A DNA stretch of 64,000 bases from Camarhynchus parvulus. Taxonomy: Eukaryota; Chordata; Aves; Passeriformes; Thraupidae. Below are positions 21,101 to 36,100 of this stretch, piece after piece (position 1 is the first letter of the stretch; every line of letters begins with the position of its first letter). Under the pieces are notes generated by a model that saw only the letters and a program-made list of their open reading frames with translations, had not been told where the DNA came from and searched no databases. Where the stretch lies: NCBI RefSeq assembly GCF_901933205.1, contig NC_044573.1, positions 29,633,493 through 29,697,492 on the forward strand. The letters are read 5' to 3'. Made by a program: the position numbers and the translations under genes.

Positions 21101-24100
21101 GTACTGGAGATAATGTAGCAGTGCAAACTATAATTTAAATATTTTATGGGAATAGCATGGTGGTGTTGGAGCTGACAGTTGCAGGGTTTATTTGGAAACA
21201 ACTTGGTTTTTAAATGCAATTTTGGTTACTTACACACCAGATCATATTTAGAGATGTTAAACTACCTTAAAGTATTTCAATATTTTTACGTACTTGCATT
21301 TCAAACATGAAAAGATTTTTTTTTGTTCCAATTTTTTTCAATATATCAACACTGTTAAGAAATGGCACACTTTGACAATAAGATTGGACTTGATCTTGGA
21401 GGTCTTTTCCAGCCTAAATGATTCTGTAATTCAGAAGTAGTAAAATTTGTTCAGAATGTGAATTACCAACTGACTACAGTAGTTATTAGAAGCCACTTCA
21501 TGGTTAGACTGCTGAAATATGTATTGTCATAGATTCTGTAGCCAGTTGTTACTGAGCTACTTCAGGTTATTATGGAATATATGAAAATTCAAATTAAGCT
21601 CATTTGAGCAATTGAGAGGCTGCTGAAGTAGAAAAATTGCAGGTTTCTTTTTCTCTGAGAAATTTAATACATTAATTTTGTAACTTGCTATGACACAGAT
21701 CTTACAGTTTAGTAGACAGCTCAGCAGGTATTCATAAGCTGTTAAAAACAATAAACCAAACTTACTTAGACATTTATTATATACCTTATTACCTTTCTGA
21801 TAAGGGATTTATTTTATTTTATTTTAAAAAAACCCCAGTTTAGCATTGCAGAATATTTTCATTTTGCTATTTTAGCCAAGCCATGTTATTCTAGAACAGG
21901 GTGTATAGAAGTTTTAGTTAGGGTAAGGTGTTTTGTAAATTTAAATAAAATTTTAAATATGAGTTAGTTACTAATAATTCAAGACCAATTTAATTAATTT
22001 TAGCTATTTAACTGTTTCAAGGAAGTTCTCCTAATTCAGTTCAACTGAAATTTGTTTCACTTCTATTTCTTTTGTAAAGATCTAAAAGTGGGTCTTTGAA
22101 GGTATAAGGAGCTGCTTCATGTAATATTGTACTAGTTGTGCCAGAAGATCAACCAAATTTATGAACTGATTTTCAAGGAAAAAATGTTCTCCTTGGGACA
22201 ACTTGTTACAACAAAGTTATCTGTTAACTTGGTGTCCTGTGTGCTTCATCTGAAATTTGTACAACAGACTATTATTGCTGGCAGAATATCTGACAAGGTG
22301 GATCTCTAGAGTTTTTTGTCTTCATGAAATACTGAGGGCTCAATGGTTTAATATCCAGTTTCTGTGTCTTGCTGATTTTTATTTTTTTCTTTTTAAATCA
22401 TCCTGATTTCTATGGAAAGCTTGCTGTTGGGCTTTCTTTTGCTTCCCAACAGGTATAGTACCGGAATTAGCACTCTGTCCTGTGCAAGGCCGGGAACTGG
22501 ACTTTTATCATCCTTCTAGAAGAGTTTCCCTTCTAATTCAGAATATTCTCTGATTCTCTGTTCTGTGAATTGTCAAGCTTTTTTCCCTCCAGTAACTCAA
22601 CTGTTTAAAATAAATGGAAATGGAGGCATTTGGAGTACTTTGTCTATTTGTGGGCTCCTCAGTATAAGATACTGACTTCCTGGAGTGAGTTCAGCAGGAC
22701 ACCAAGATGAAGGCTTGAGCACATGAGAAGCTCTCTTCTAAGCCTGTTTTAAGATGAGCAGGCTTAGAGAGAGAATTTGTTGCTCTCCTCACATATTCAG
22801 TGGAAGAATATAGAGAATACAGGGACAGAGTCCTCTTGCAGCTGTGTACTAAGAGTGCAAAGAGCAGTGGACACAAGCAAGAAGATAAATTAATAATAAA
22901 TATTAGGTAAACAATTTACAATGGGGTAGTTGAACTTGGGAAGAGTTTGGCCTGAGAGCTGTGCAGGAATTTGCCAGCCAAGATCTTAGGGATCTGGGAT
23001 TGCCCAGACATGTCCGTGTCTCTCTTACTCTGAGATTGTCCTTGCTTTTTGTAGAGATCTTTTTCCTTCTACCGTCTTTGTCTAACAGTTGCTGGCCACT
23101 AAACTGCATCTTTCTCCTGGGATACATGAATAAAGAGGTGTTTTAACACCTGTACAGACATGAACAGACCTGTACAGGATGATTGCTTCTTGTTGAACAA
23201 TTTTTTAAGCTACTCTGTTAATTTTAACTATCTGTGTGAAGTTCTGATCTATTGGATATTCTTAACAGAACCAAATGGAAGCTAACAGGTGTTTTACACC
23301 TCTTGTTCAGAGGTGTTAACAGCTGAATCTTAGCTGTAAAAGTGCTAGGGGGAGGCTATCCAAACTGCCTCTGCAAATAAGATGCTATCCAGCCTTAAAA
23401 AAATTAAAGGCATACCATTGTGTATGATAATGGAACTGTATTTTTGGGGTAATATTTCTTTGTTTGGTATGTTCAGAAACCAAAAAGTAGCATGTTGTGT
23501 ATTGGTAACTGTCACAGACATTTCTTTTATGAAAAATCCTCTTTCAAGATTTTTCCTGCTGAAGGTGAGAGTTTCAGCAACAAGACATAAACAATAGATT
23601 ACCTGCTGCTGTGGAATGCAACAAGTCTGTCTGGATTGGCCCAGCTTGCATGTTTATAATTAATGACCAATCCAGAACTGAGATCTGTCAGACACAGTCT
23701 GGGAGAGCTAGTTTGTTATTCATTCTTTACTTTCTATTCTTAAGTAGCTAGCAGCTTCTAGAAACTTTCCTTTCTTTTTCTTTCTAGTATAGTATAGTAT
23801 ATGTATATATCATAACATAATAAATCAAGCCTTCTGATCATGAGTCAAAGATCTACGTCTCTTCCTTCACCCAAACACCCTTGTGACCACCGTCACAGGT
23901 AACAAATACATGTTAGCAATGATGAGAACCTCTGAATTCTCAAGGCAGAGAGGACTGACAGAGGTCAGTAACTTGCGTATACAAACTGCTCAAACTCTAA
24001 AACTTGGCTGCCTAGTTTGGTCAAGTACACGTATGTTAGTGATAGTAATGTTGCTAAAACACATTGTATTTATGTGGGTCGTGAGTATTACACATCTGAT

Positions 24101-27100
24101 TGGTGTGAATGTGAAAGCTGGTTGTGCAATTGACATTTAAAGACTCAGCCTTACCTTTCCAAGGTATTAACAGCTACCTAACATTGTAAGGATTTTTAAA
24201 CAATATAGTTTTAAGTATGTACTCTTTTAAATCATCAGGAAAATTAGAAATACTAACAAAGACGTTAATGTTCAATAAGACATGCTTGTGTAGAACTCTT
24301 TTAAGAGCAACACCTCTGTAGAAATCACTGTGAAAGGATGTTAAGTGCTGACATGGTGCTGTTGAAATATCTGTGAATGTTGCAGACTAATTCCTTAGGA
24401 GAAGGAAAATACTCTGAAACATATATTCAGTGACTTGCAGTCCTACAAGTGAAATTTCTACTTTATTCTAAGCATTACAGTCATGGATATAATAGGGAAT
24501 TAGCTGTAACTTTTATGTTCTAGTTTAGGTTTGCTTTCTTTTAACAGCAAACTGTAAGGTAAACATAACTTATAAGCAAGAGGAAGACACAGATTCTGTC
24601 AGTGGCTTTTTTATTTTTCATGAGGTAATTTCAGAGTGTGTAAGGAAGTAATGACAGGCTCAGTGATGGATCATAAAGAACTGAAAGGGTCAGAAGTGAA
24701 GAACAACTTCAGTTGTGAAATGGTCATAAAGTGAAAATGGTCATAAAATAAATTTGCTTTTTTCAAGTGAGGAGTTTGAATTTGCATTTTTGATCTAGTA
24801 ATTGTTTTTCATTTTTTCTTTATTGATTTGGCAATAGAAGTACCACTGTATCACTGGTGGCGATTTACTTTTATTCTATGAGGAAGGAATACAAATGATA
24901 ATTTTTATGACAGAGTCAAAAGTCTCCATTTTTTTAGGCATAGAAGTATCATCTAATGACTGTAGATTGTGTGTGGATGTTTTAAATCATTCTGAGAATA
25001 CATCTTAACTGTGAGACTTCCTTTTGAAAGCTAGTTTGAAAATAGGGATCTGGGTAAGAACAGTTTTCTTTTCAGCACAAGTATCTGGGTAAGAACAGTT
25101 TTCTTTTCAACACAACTGAAAATCGAAATCGATGTAAAATTTAATACCTAAAATTTGTTGACTTGTATTCTAACCAGTGTTTTTCGACAATCCATAGGTC
25201 TTATTCCTACTACATTGAGGTGTCCATGGATGAGTTGGACTGGATTCGGGTTATCGATCACTCTAAATACCTCTGTCGGTCCTGGCAGAACCTGTATTTT
25301 CCTGCCCGTGTCTGCAGGTTAGTTCATCACTGTAATATACTGTGGCTGACACTAAAGAATGTAGGCACCAGAATAAATTGCTGGATCTTGCTACTTCATT
25401 ATGTATTTCTGAAAATGTGTTATTGCTCAACTTTTATCAGCTATGCTAAAAAAATAGTATATCTTAGTTTATATAGTTTTATCATAGTTTATATTATCCT
25501 GTTCTAATATTAATGTAGTTGATACAATGCAGGTATCCAGTTTGAAAACTATTGTTTTTCCATATCTACCTATCTCCTTCTTTTTTTGTTGTTTTTTTGA
25601 GTCATACCTATCTTTTTTTGCAGCTGATGCTGGGTTTTTTTCACTCAGTAGTAAACATGATTCCTTGACTGTCTAAATGTTTATAATGCACTTAGATACC
25701 TACTATAGAACTTGAAAATGTATTTTAATGAATTATGTGTTTTCTACTGATGCACTGTTTTAAATAGTTGTAAAAGGGGAAAGTTAGGACTGAGGAGCTT
25801 TGAGGGATGACTCCAGTGTGCCGTTTTGGGTGCCAGAATATAGGAAGGATATTAAACTATTAGAGAGGGTCCTAAGGAGGGCAGAAAGATGGTGAAGGGC
25901 CTTAAGGAGAAGCCATATGAGGAGCAGCTGAGGGCACTTGATCTGTTCAGCCTGGAGAAGAGAATAATGAGGGAAGATCCCACTGCAGTTACACCTTTCT
26001 TGTGAGGGGAAGAGGAGGGGCAGGCACTGATCTCTTCTCTGAGGTGGCCAGTGACAGGACCCAAGGGAATGACTTGGAGTTGTGTTGGGGGAGGGTTAGG
26101 TTGGATATTAGATAAATATTCCTCACCCAGAGGATGGTTGGGCAGTGGAACAGGCTTCCCAGGGAAGTGGTCACAGCACCAGCCTGACAGAGTTCAAGAA
26201 GTGTTTGGACAATACTCTTGGGCACAAGGTGTCACTCCTGGGGATGGTGCTGTCCATGACAGGGACTTCGGTGATCTTTATAGGTCCCTTCAGCATATTC
26301 TGAGATTCTGCCATTCTGTGAAAATGAATAGATGGGTTTAAGTGTTGTTAAAGTGATGTTTTTTAAACCGTAAATGTTTTTTTTAACCATAGGTGTTGGG
26401 AATTCTGCGAGAAGCTGATAATCACATTGAAGCAGTCTTATTCAAAAACTGAATTGAGCTAATTGATAGGGAGGATACAACCTGTAGATACTAAAGATGC
26501 TGTCATCATTAGGTTTGGGTCATAGACCCTGAGAGGAAATGACCTGCATTGTAATAATTATTCTGTAGACATAAACTTTTTAATTGGCACAGCAACTCTT
26601 GGAATCTCCATGGAGAGAAGTGCTTTCTTTTTCCCAAAGAAATCCTGTTCTTTTCTATAAATCTCTGTTCCTCATTATCATACCCACAAAATGGTTGGGA
26701 ATTTCTTGGAGATGCAGCTTATTTGAAGAGCGGAAGAGCTAAAGATAAAGTCATGTAGCAGCCTAAGTTTATGAGCACTTATTGTTAAGGAGCAGTAACC
26801 TTAAGGCAAAATACGAATTCTCAGCTGTGTCACCATAATAATTAACTATAGTTTAGATAATATTTTCTGTAATCTTTATTTACACCAGGGAATTGAAGCC
26901 TCCATTGAGGGGTTCAACATTAAGACCTTTTTATTTAATTATATTAATATAAATAGTTAGGTATTACTTGAAGGTTGAATCTCCTTTGATTGGGAATTTT
27001 GATCAAATTCCCTCCAGGAGAGAGGCTTTGAGCAGGGGAGGCTGTGTACACATGGATATTAGTATTAGACACTTACTTATCTGTCTTTTCGTCAATAATC

Positions 27101-30100
27101 TGTTCCAAAGGAAGTAAGCAAGGACTACTAAACTTTTCTTTTGTCTCCAGTTTCAGTGTTTTGTGATAATGTATTTAAAGTAGTTCTGTTTACTTGAACA
27201 AGTTGAATTAGTTATTTCCAGTATACTAACATACACAAAACAGAAATCCTAATATATGTAGCATTTTCTTGACACCTAAAAAAGAGGTGTTCTCCAGTCT
27301 TGTGAGCACAGATTTAAAGTATAAGATTGTCAGAATGTATTCCTTTAATATTTCATATTCTGTTTCACAGGCATGTTGTTCATGCTTATCAAAGGGCAGA
27401 TATGTTTTAAGAGTTTTATACACTCTATTTTGCTTAATGCTGCTTCTGTTGTATAGTCTTGTTTTAGTGTCTCAAGTCCCAGTGCCAAAATTTTCCTGTT
27501 AATGAGGAGTGGAAGCATCTTGTTATGTACTGTCTTCTTGCCATTAGTTTTGGCATTTTATTCTTTTTGTCTTACTAATGCAGGTAATATTTTTGGAAGC
27601 AACCACTGAGGGAACCATGCTGCAATTTTTCTAAAGTTTTGAATGCATTTTTAGTAGATAATTATGGACTGAATGTCTCACCAGGAAGGTCTTCAATTAG
27701 GTGGTGATTTGGTTTTTTTTTATTTAAAAAAATTATTTTAGCTCAAAGTGCTTTATGAGGTCACTGTGTAAGATGTCATTTTGAAGTGCAACAAAGAATT
27801 GAAGAGTAGAATTATGGACTGGGTTTTTTTTATTTGCATGCCTTTTGCCAAAGTGAGGGAGTAGAACATGTACAGTTGTCTGATACATTAGAGCAATTCT
27901 TCATAGATTATAAACAGGATGTGAGCCCTGCAACATTAGGCAGGGTTAGTTGCCTTTTTGAGTTACCTTTCACATAAGTATTAGTTTTAAAAGGTGAGAG
28001 CTGTCAGCATCTGAACTGATTTGTTCATCTAAGTTTTAAGAAGCTACTCAAACATTTCCATGGGCATAAAAATTGATGGAGTGTGTCTTTTATTTGCATG
28101 TGTACAGGTTGGGGTATTTGTCTTTTTGAAAACCTGTGACTTTCCTCTTAAGCAAATCTATCCATGTTCCCTCTTTAAGCAAATCTATCCATATTCAATT
28201 CTACAATCAATGCCTTTTTCACACAAGCTGGATGAAAAATGCAACCTTCTAGCCATTAGTTGTTAAATAAATAATTTATACAACAGTGAATTAAAACCAA
28301 TTCAGCCTCCTTAATGAATCATTTGTCATATGTGTCATAGTCTCTGTCATGATTTGATTTTTTTGATATATGGAGCATTATAGAATATTTACAGTAGTGT
28401 TGGAGTTAGGGGCATTGTTGTGCTTCCCATGGAAGATGATTTGTATTTGGCAAAGTGCATATCAAACCATCCAAACTCATTAGGCAAAGTCAAGTAATGT
28501 GATAAGACTATTTACACTCTTGACTTCTTCATGTTGCTTGCATGCTCCAGTCTGTCTTAATGTGTTCAGAGTAACTTTTGCAGCCATAACCTCTGTCAGA
28601 TTAATAAGTGAAAAAAAGTGCAAGAGCAATAACTGAAGACTGAAATTCTAAAATAAAAAGATGAGAAGATTGTTTGTGCTTTCTCACACACATCAGATCA
28701 TTTGTATTCTTTGTAGGATGCGATTCCTGATTAAGATAAACAAGCTAATTTGTACAAAGATTACTTGTTCAGTGTCAAAACTTAGTATAGCAAGTAACAG
28801 GGTGTTGCTGTATTTAGAGGGGTTTTAGTAGAAGAAAATACTGAGTAAAACATATGGGGGTTCTATTGATGTGATTGTTTTAGACTTTCAGTTTTTGCTT
28901 TAAATCCTTCTAGAATACATTATTCTACCATCCTTGAAAATTGAACAATCATATACTATGCAGAAAAAGCTAATAAGAGAGTGGGATTACAGGGGTGTTC
29001 CCCCCCTTTTTTTTTCAATACAGTAGTTCATTTTTTTAGAATTTCTTTTGGTCCTGTTTTCTTTGTTTACACTTTCATATCAACTTTCATGTAAAGCTGA
29101 AAACTGTTTAGAGGGAAGACAGGACACAGAAAATGTTCCTGTGGAAGTTAGGAACAAGTGTCAGGTTCATAGTTATTCCATATTCCTCTTGTAGCAGTGA
29201 ATGTTAAAAATGCTAAAGGTCTTTGAGAAGGTAATGCTGCTTTCTGTCTCACCCTTCCCACTTTTTTCATCTTTTCATTTTTGTTTTGTGACTTCATGTT
29301 TTTACTTCATCCTTGACCACAATATTTGAAGAACTGCATTAAAAGAATTACAAGAAAATGAAAAATTTTGAGGTTTCATAATAAGGCAGATGTAGCCACA
29401 AGGTGTCACTACAATAAAAGTTTAAAATACTTAATTTCTTTCTGTTTACACTCCTTTGATGAAAGTGTTCTTTCTACTGTGTGCTTTTTTTGTGTATTAA
29501 ACTTCCAAGATTTACAAAATCATTCTGATCTACTCTTTATGCTATAGAGGGAGCAAGTACGGAGTTAGTACATAAAATCAAAAGGAAACCTTCAATTCAT
29601 TTTCCATCTTTAGTTTGACATTGGATGATTCTGTGTTTTGATTGGGGAAGTATTTCCCTGACCTGACCAATTTATAGTCTGAAATCAATGCTATTTTGTC
29701 AGTAGTACCAACATTCAAAAAATATATTGAAATAGTAAAGAGATCAGTTTTTGTCTGTATTTGCTATTACTGCCTTAGCTCTTTTTGTGATGATAATAGT
29801 GTGATTTATCAAAAGGAAATATTAATTATTTTTGCATGAACAAGTGGTCCTAAAGTATGTTTCTATTAAGAGAACTGGTAGATGCCTGTAAAAGCATGCT
29901 GTAAACGTGGGCAATTATTTAAGCATATTGTTTTTCCTGTTTTTTACATCTGCTTTAAGCTGAAAAATCTTGAGGTTTTTTAGTACTACTGTGTTGAATT
30001 AATAGTGATATAAGGGCTCCATGTTTCCCTTAAAGCACCCGGCTGCTATAGAAAGTGTGGCATTAGAATTATTTTTACTTCAGAAGGTATATTTGTATTT

Positions 30101-33100
30101 TAGATGTATTTATTAGTGCAGGAAAAAACTACTTGCCTTTCCTCTTATTAAGCATTGATGATACTGGGTGGATTTTTCGTTTAGTGCTTCAACAGTTTTT
30201 GCTACTAATGATTACAGTATTTGTAATCCTCTGCCTGAGTGAAGACAAATTAAATTGTAGACTGTGTCTTCTGAACGCTGAAAAAATACAAGAGTAAATT
30301 TTTCAGTACTAAGGTAGTTCTAAACTCAGACACGTTAGTAGATGTGCACAATTATTTTGTAGGTAATGACATGCAAGGAGATGTGATTTTCACATGTAGG
30401 CTAGACAAAACATTTTTCTTTGATTCTGGTCTTAATCAGGCAGCCTCAGGTAACTCTGGTAATTTCTACTGGTGGTGCTGCAGTAATTTTATTTTTCTAT
30501 GTCTTTTGGAGAGTCACTGAAATTAGCTACTGATTAAGCAGCAATGTCTCACTCTCAGCCTTACCAGTAGATCTCTGAGAACATTAACTGTTATGGATAG
30601 CCATTTTGCAGTTTTCCTGAGCTTGGTGGAACCTTAGTGGATATAGCATGCAGTTGAGGTATTGTCCAACATACTTGAAATAAACTGAGGGGAAAGCAAT
30701 GTCTGCAGATTTAATTTAGTGCTGGGAGTGTTTTTTATGTGTTGTTTCCCAGTAGGGAATGGTGGTGTTCAGAAAAAGCATGTGACATCCAAAAGAAGAT
30801 TTTGAACATTGTTTTAACTTAAAATGAAGCCCTACTGCATCACTGACCTAACTAGAAAGCAAACCAAGGGTTGTTGGTAAGAGCTTGGTAAGGCCTTCTG
30901 TCAGTCTGAAAAGTATGTAAAAATTTTTTTATCATTAAGTTCTTAATATCCTTATAAAAGGACTTCCTGTAAATGGAGTGATTAAACTTGGGTAACTGAA
31001 ACCATCTTTACCCTAGTTACTGTAGTACTGAGAACTACAAATAGTTGCACAGGCAACATGTTGATTAATTATTTTATTTGTACTGTTTTTTGGGAAGTGT
31101 TGACTCTTGTGTAAATATTTTATTTCTAACTGTGCAGATATGCTGGTGTTTGAGTTTACGAAGAAATCCCAACCTTGCTGCATAGTTCAAATTAGCTTTT
31201 CTTTATTTCTGGATACTGAAATTTTAAAATCCTTTCCTGAATCTAATACTGTAAGTGATACAGCAATAATGTAATTTCCAGAAATAAGTAAAAATTATCT
31301 TGATTTGTGTTACAGAAGCATAGTAATAAATAGGAAAAGCAATTTTGAAATGTTACTCCAGACCTTTGAGGCTTTTCACTGACGTTATTTTCAAAAATCA
31401 ATTTTCATTGCAGGCAGTTTTCTTTTTTTGTTTTGGGGCTGGGGACTAGGGTTCATTGTTCTTTCTTGTAAGATGTGATCATATTTAGGAGTCTTTATTG
31501 GCATGTTTCCAGTACTTTGCCTTTTAACTGTGAAATAGGAGGAAATGGTTTCCTGTAGTCTCCATTTTAGTGAATAGCTGCTACTTGTTTTTCTGTCTAT
31601 CAGTGTTTAAGCATCCTTTTTTCTCTTGCAGTAGGTTTTCATTCTGATGTTTTTTTCTGTTCCTAAGAAAAGGTGATAGTCTGAGATTTTTCAAAAAATG
31701 TAGATCATCTACACAGGATCAAGAAAGCTATTGCCTCATCTGGGTTGGAGTGTTTATCGATTTAAAAGATCTTTTTCTTCATTTCAGGTTATGTATACTT
31801 TTGATCTTAAGCTTACATTTCTAAATTCAGCTCCAAATCTGCTCCTAGTGATACAAAAGCTCATTTCTCTACAGGAATAATCAATAATATTTTTGATCAA
31901 GGACTTTATCAAAGCAGCTTTTTTCTTCTCAGACTCCTTCTCCTGTCTGTCATAGCAATTTCAATTATCTTAACCTAAAGAGCCCAACTCAGCTTTGAGG
32001 AAAAGTAAAAAAGCTAGTGTGTATTTAAGCTATTGATGACAACCTGCCAGACAACTTATCAGCTGAAAATGAGTATTTGTCTGAAAAAGTATCTGTAGAG
32101 GGTCAATATACCTTGTATAGAAATACCTGAGAAATAGGGAGAGCCTGCCAATCCTGTTTGTTGGACATGAATTATAAAAAAGAAGTGTAATATATTATTT
32201 TATTTTTGCTTTATGGTTTGGAAGAAACAATTAACTTTTTAAGAGACCTAGATTACATATTTCTCATGCTTGACATAATAATAAGTAGGTTTTTTGTAGT
32301 ATGGTTAGAATTTCTTTAGTCTGAATTTTGAGGTATTCATTTTGAGTTTCTTAAACTCTAAATTGTCTTGAGTTCTGTTTTCAATGTTTCACCTCATAAA
32401 TGAGATCTGATGTAAGTGAACATTATCAGTAATTATTCAGCTTGACAGTGATGCATAAAGATACACCTAAATGCTGAATTATCAAATTGCTGATGATAAT
32501 TCTACAGCAAGCTGTATTTTAAAGTTAATGTTGCAGAAGACGAGTGTGTTTAAAAGGCATCTTGAGCACTTCTTTTCTTTAAACTCTCTTCTGTGTTTTT
32601 TGTTGCACTCCAAGAGATGGAATTACTGTGAAAACTTGCCATACATGTTTACAAAGACAGGCTTTTCCAGGAGGAAATAATGTTTTGGAAAATTTGTAAG
32701 AATTCTGGTTTATTTCACTTCGTTGATCCCGGAGGCTGTCTGTTGAAGTTGTTTGATGCCACTGTGTAAAGCTTTTCTCTGTTTCCCATGTCTTAGCAGA
32801 TAATGGGCACGGTTTGCCCATGTGTATCTGAAACGCTGTACCACACTTAAAACTGCACATTATGAGTATTCAGATTGTTTGCATGAACCAAGTAATGCAC
32901 TTTTGTGGATGTGTTTCTCAGTGTCTAAATTTATAAAGTCACCGGTCAGCCAACATTAGGCCAGTCTTAGCTGTGGAATAATTTGGATGATAAAAGTTTT
33001 ACAGTAAAGCAGTTTTGTTTGTGATTAAACTTGATTCTTTGTTCACAAACCTCTAGTTATCTTCTGTGCAGCAGAAAGGTAAGAGTATGAGTAGAAAAGC

Positions 33101-36100
33101 CCTAAAGTAAACTATTCTTCAGTGTCCTTTTTCTCTGCAAAAGAAGCTCATGCAACTTGTCTGGAAGTTAAAATTCTTGGGCTTTGCCTCTATTTGCTCT
33201 TTCTCATCTCAGTTTCAATTGGGAGGATGGGGCTGATGGTTCTGTTTGATGCAGCTTTAAATAGTTTTGAAAAGGTGTATTCACTCTTTAATATGAAAGA
33301 AAATAGGATACAAACAGTTGAAAAGGAAAAGTCAAACTGAACAAATTATGTGCTATAGAGAATTAAATTTGTGGATAGTAAGACATGAACATGTGTATAA
33401 GTTTCTTCAACTGACAGAAGTAAGAGAAGGAAAGAAAACAATGGAAGAGATATATTACTCAAAAAAATATAATGTTTGGGAAAAACTCTGCAAGTGAAAA
33501 ATGTTTTAAGAGAGGTTTTTTTATGGTAGGGTTAAAGATAGGAAAACCACATGGGATTTATGATTTTTAGGCTGCTACTGTACTGGAAGCAGTTATTATT
33601 TGTAATGTCTTCTAAAAGAAAGAAAAAATGTTTTTTCTAAAACACCAGATTCTGCATTTGGGTTTTGATTTTCACCACAAAGTGACTTTAACAGCTTTAT
33701 ACTGTCAAGCTTGTTTTTCGTTTGTAAGAGTGGGACAAATTTTTCTATACTTCACTGCAGATGTAATAAAGATCTTGGAAATTTTAGGTACTACAAGTAA
33801 CATCTTTAGTGATCAATAAAGTAGTAGTTTCATTACTTTTCTTCATACCATTGTCTTTCTCGTTTGTATTGGAGAATAACAGCTGTGATGGAAGGTGTAT
33901 TAAGTATTGATCTCTAAATCTGTGTTCTGTTCAGTTAAATTACCCTGTCTCTATTAATGGCAAATTGCAAAGTTGGCTAATCAAGCTGCATTTTCATTAC
34001 ATTAACAGTGTAGGCGCCCTGTTGAGCTGGGTCAGTGGGCACCTCGCTGCGTGTGCAGTCTCTGACCCGGAGAGCAGGAGGTGCTGGTCAGGGAGAGGCT
34101 GTGAGCACAGACTCCTGTGTGTTCATCCTCATACTCCTCTGATCCTGCTAGTGCATATTCAGAGATACCTTGGCCATTCATTTATTTAAGATCCCTCTCT
34201 TGACTGGGGTGCTGTCAACTGCTTGCAGGTTGTAGTGGCAGCGCTTTCCAAAAGCTCGTTAACCATTGCATAAAAAAAGTAGTTTTATCTATTTAGACAA
34301 TCCTTTTGCTACTTTTTCTTTCTAATTCCGTATTGTGGGATCTGGTGAATGAAAACGTTGCATTCACTTGTTTGACTCTTACTAAGCCTTTGTGAATGTC
34401 AAGTGTAGACTCTTCAAGCGCTACTCTTTGGTTCCGTCTATTCAGTTGCTTTTGTGATTTTTGGTGGTGTTGGCTGTACCTTCTGTGACTCTGGTATGTA
34501 CTCCTTGAGGTGTGGAGACCAGAACCGTGTGTGCACATTTGAGATTTGGGTGCAGCAAGCTGTAACAGAGTGACAGAACAGCACTGCTTTGTTCTCAGCA
34601 ACCTTCACAATGATGTGCAGTATTTCAGTGACCCCACCCTGCTATCTGACTATCCAAAGCTTCTTTCATCTGCAGACTTGGAGGCTGCACTAACAAGAAC
34701 TTAGGCTTATTAGCTCCCAGGCTATTTAGAAACAAGATTAAAGATTTCAGTACTTCTGTTCTTGATATTTGACAGTACTTAGCAAATGAAAGCGTTTTTG
34801 GCTTTCACACAGTTGCAAGTAACTGTGTGAGCCACATGAGAATTCCTGTTTAGTTCAATTTTTAAAAGTAAAATTTGGTAGTATTGTTTTGAATTTGATG
34901 TACTGTTTGCAAAGATTAATACCCTTACATAGGTCAGAAGCTAAAATCAAATGGAGGGAGATGGATTTTTCTGCTTGGTTGGTTAGTTGGTTTGGTTTCT
35001 TTTTTGGGGTTTGTTTGTTTATTTTCTCCAAAATTTTCCCTCTGAGCCTATCCAGGGAATTTTTTTAAGTCTCTTTTGGGGGAGAGGATAAAAATCGAAT
35101 TTTTTTTTTAAAGTTCATGACTAGAACTCTAGTCGTAAAAATCAGTGAGACATTCTGAAGTTAAAATAATTTTTTTCTTTGATGTCCTTCTGTGAAGACT
35201 TGAAAGGGGAACTTTTTCAGTTTTGCAGTTTACCTTAAAGTTATTTGATTCTTTGAATGTATAAGATTTGTATTGGAGTATTTTATACTCATTTGCTATG
35301 TGATCTAAAATGACATATTCATTTCCCATTAACTGATCAGGCATCTCTGCTCTTTTTATACCAGCAAAATTTGGGTAATAGAGTTTAAAAATAACTTCAG
35401 TTAAGAAAGCAATAGCTGAAAAGAGTAATGCCTTACTGTTTCAAGCTTTTTAGACTAGAAATTATGGGTTTAAGTGTCACATACTTGGACATGTGAAAAA
35501 TTTAAGAGTAAATTATGAGTATGTAGTATTGAAGCATACAATCAATCTTAACTGTGCCTTAGGCTGATTTTGTATAGCAGTTGTGTTCCCTCAGTGCATA
35601 GAACTAAGTATTTTATCTATTAAACTTTCTTCTAATTTCTATTGAGCTTGACTTTTTAGAATTGCTATTATTATTTTTATTGGATATTGGTAGCTGGACA
35701 GTTTAATTATTTTTTTCAGTTTTGCTAATGATGTTAATGTTTTATTTGGGGTTATTTTTCTTTTTTTTACAAGAGAATTCTTGATTTTGACTTAGCAGCT
35801 AGGAAAACTAAATCTGTGTGAAACACTATATATATGCATAGACACTCTTCCCATTCAGATATTATTTCATCCCGTCTTTTTTAAAGGAATGATTTAATGT
35901 ATATTTAGATGAAAACTGATTTTAAAACTTCGATAGATCAAAATAGGGTGAAGGGCTAGAAGACATTATTGCTGATGATTCCAGCTTGCAGTAAATTATA
36001 AAGCACATGTAACAGCTGTAAAGAGAGATTACTTCCTGTGTCATATTTCATCTTGCCTTCATAGGTAAGTGTGTAAATGAAAGGGAAACAAATTGTTTCA

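Larger units (their letters stand above)
21059..25197 (+). other. BTBD9: BTBD9 intron 6
   Basis: About 4.1 kb. It holds a CR1 3' end at about 21375-21432, a degraded CR1 at about 22684-23000, a cluster of AGGTGT/ACACCT palindromes at 23136-23316, an AGTAT-type simple repeat at 23786-23810 and a 33-base tandem duplication at 25048-25115. Confidence 0.85.

Noticed and set aside
26051..26341. Open frame of 96 codons
   Set aside because: It lies within the CR1 3' untranslated region and has no coding meaning.
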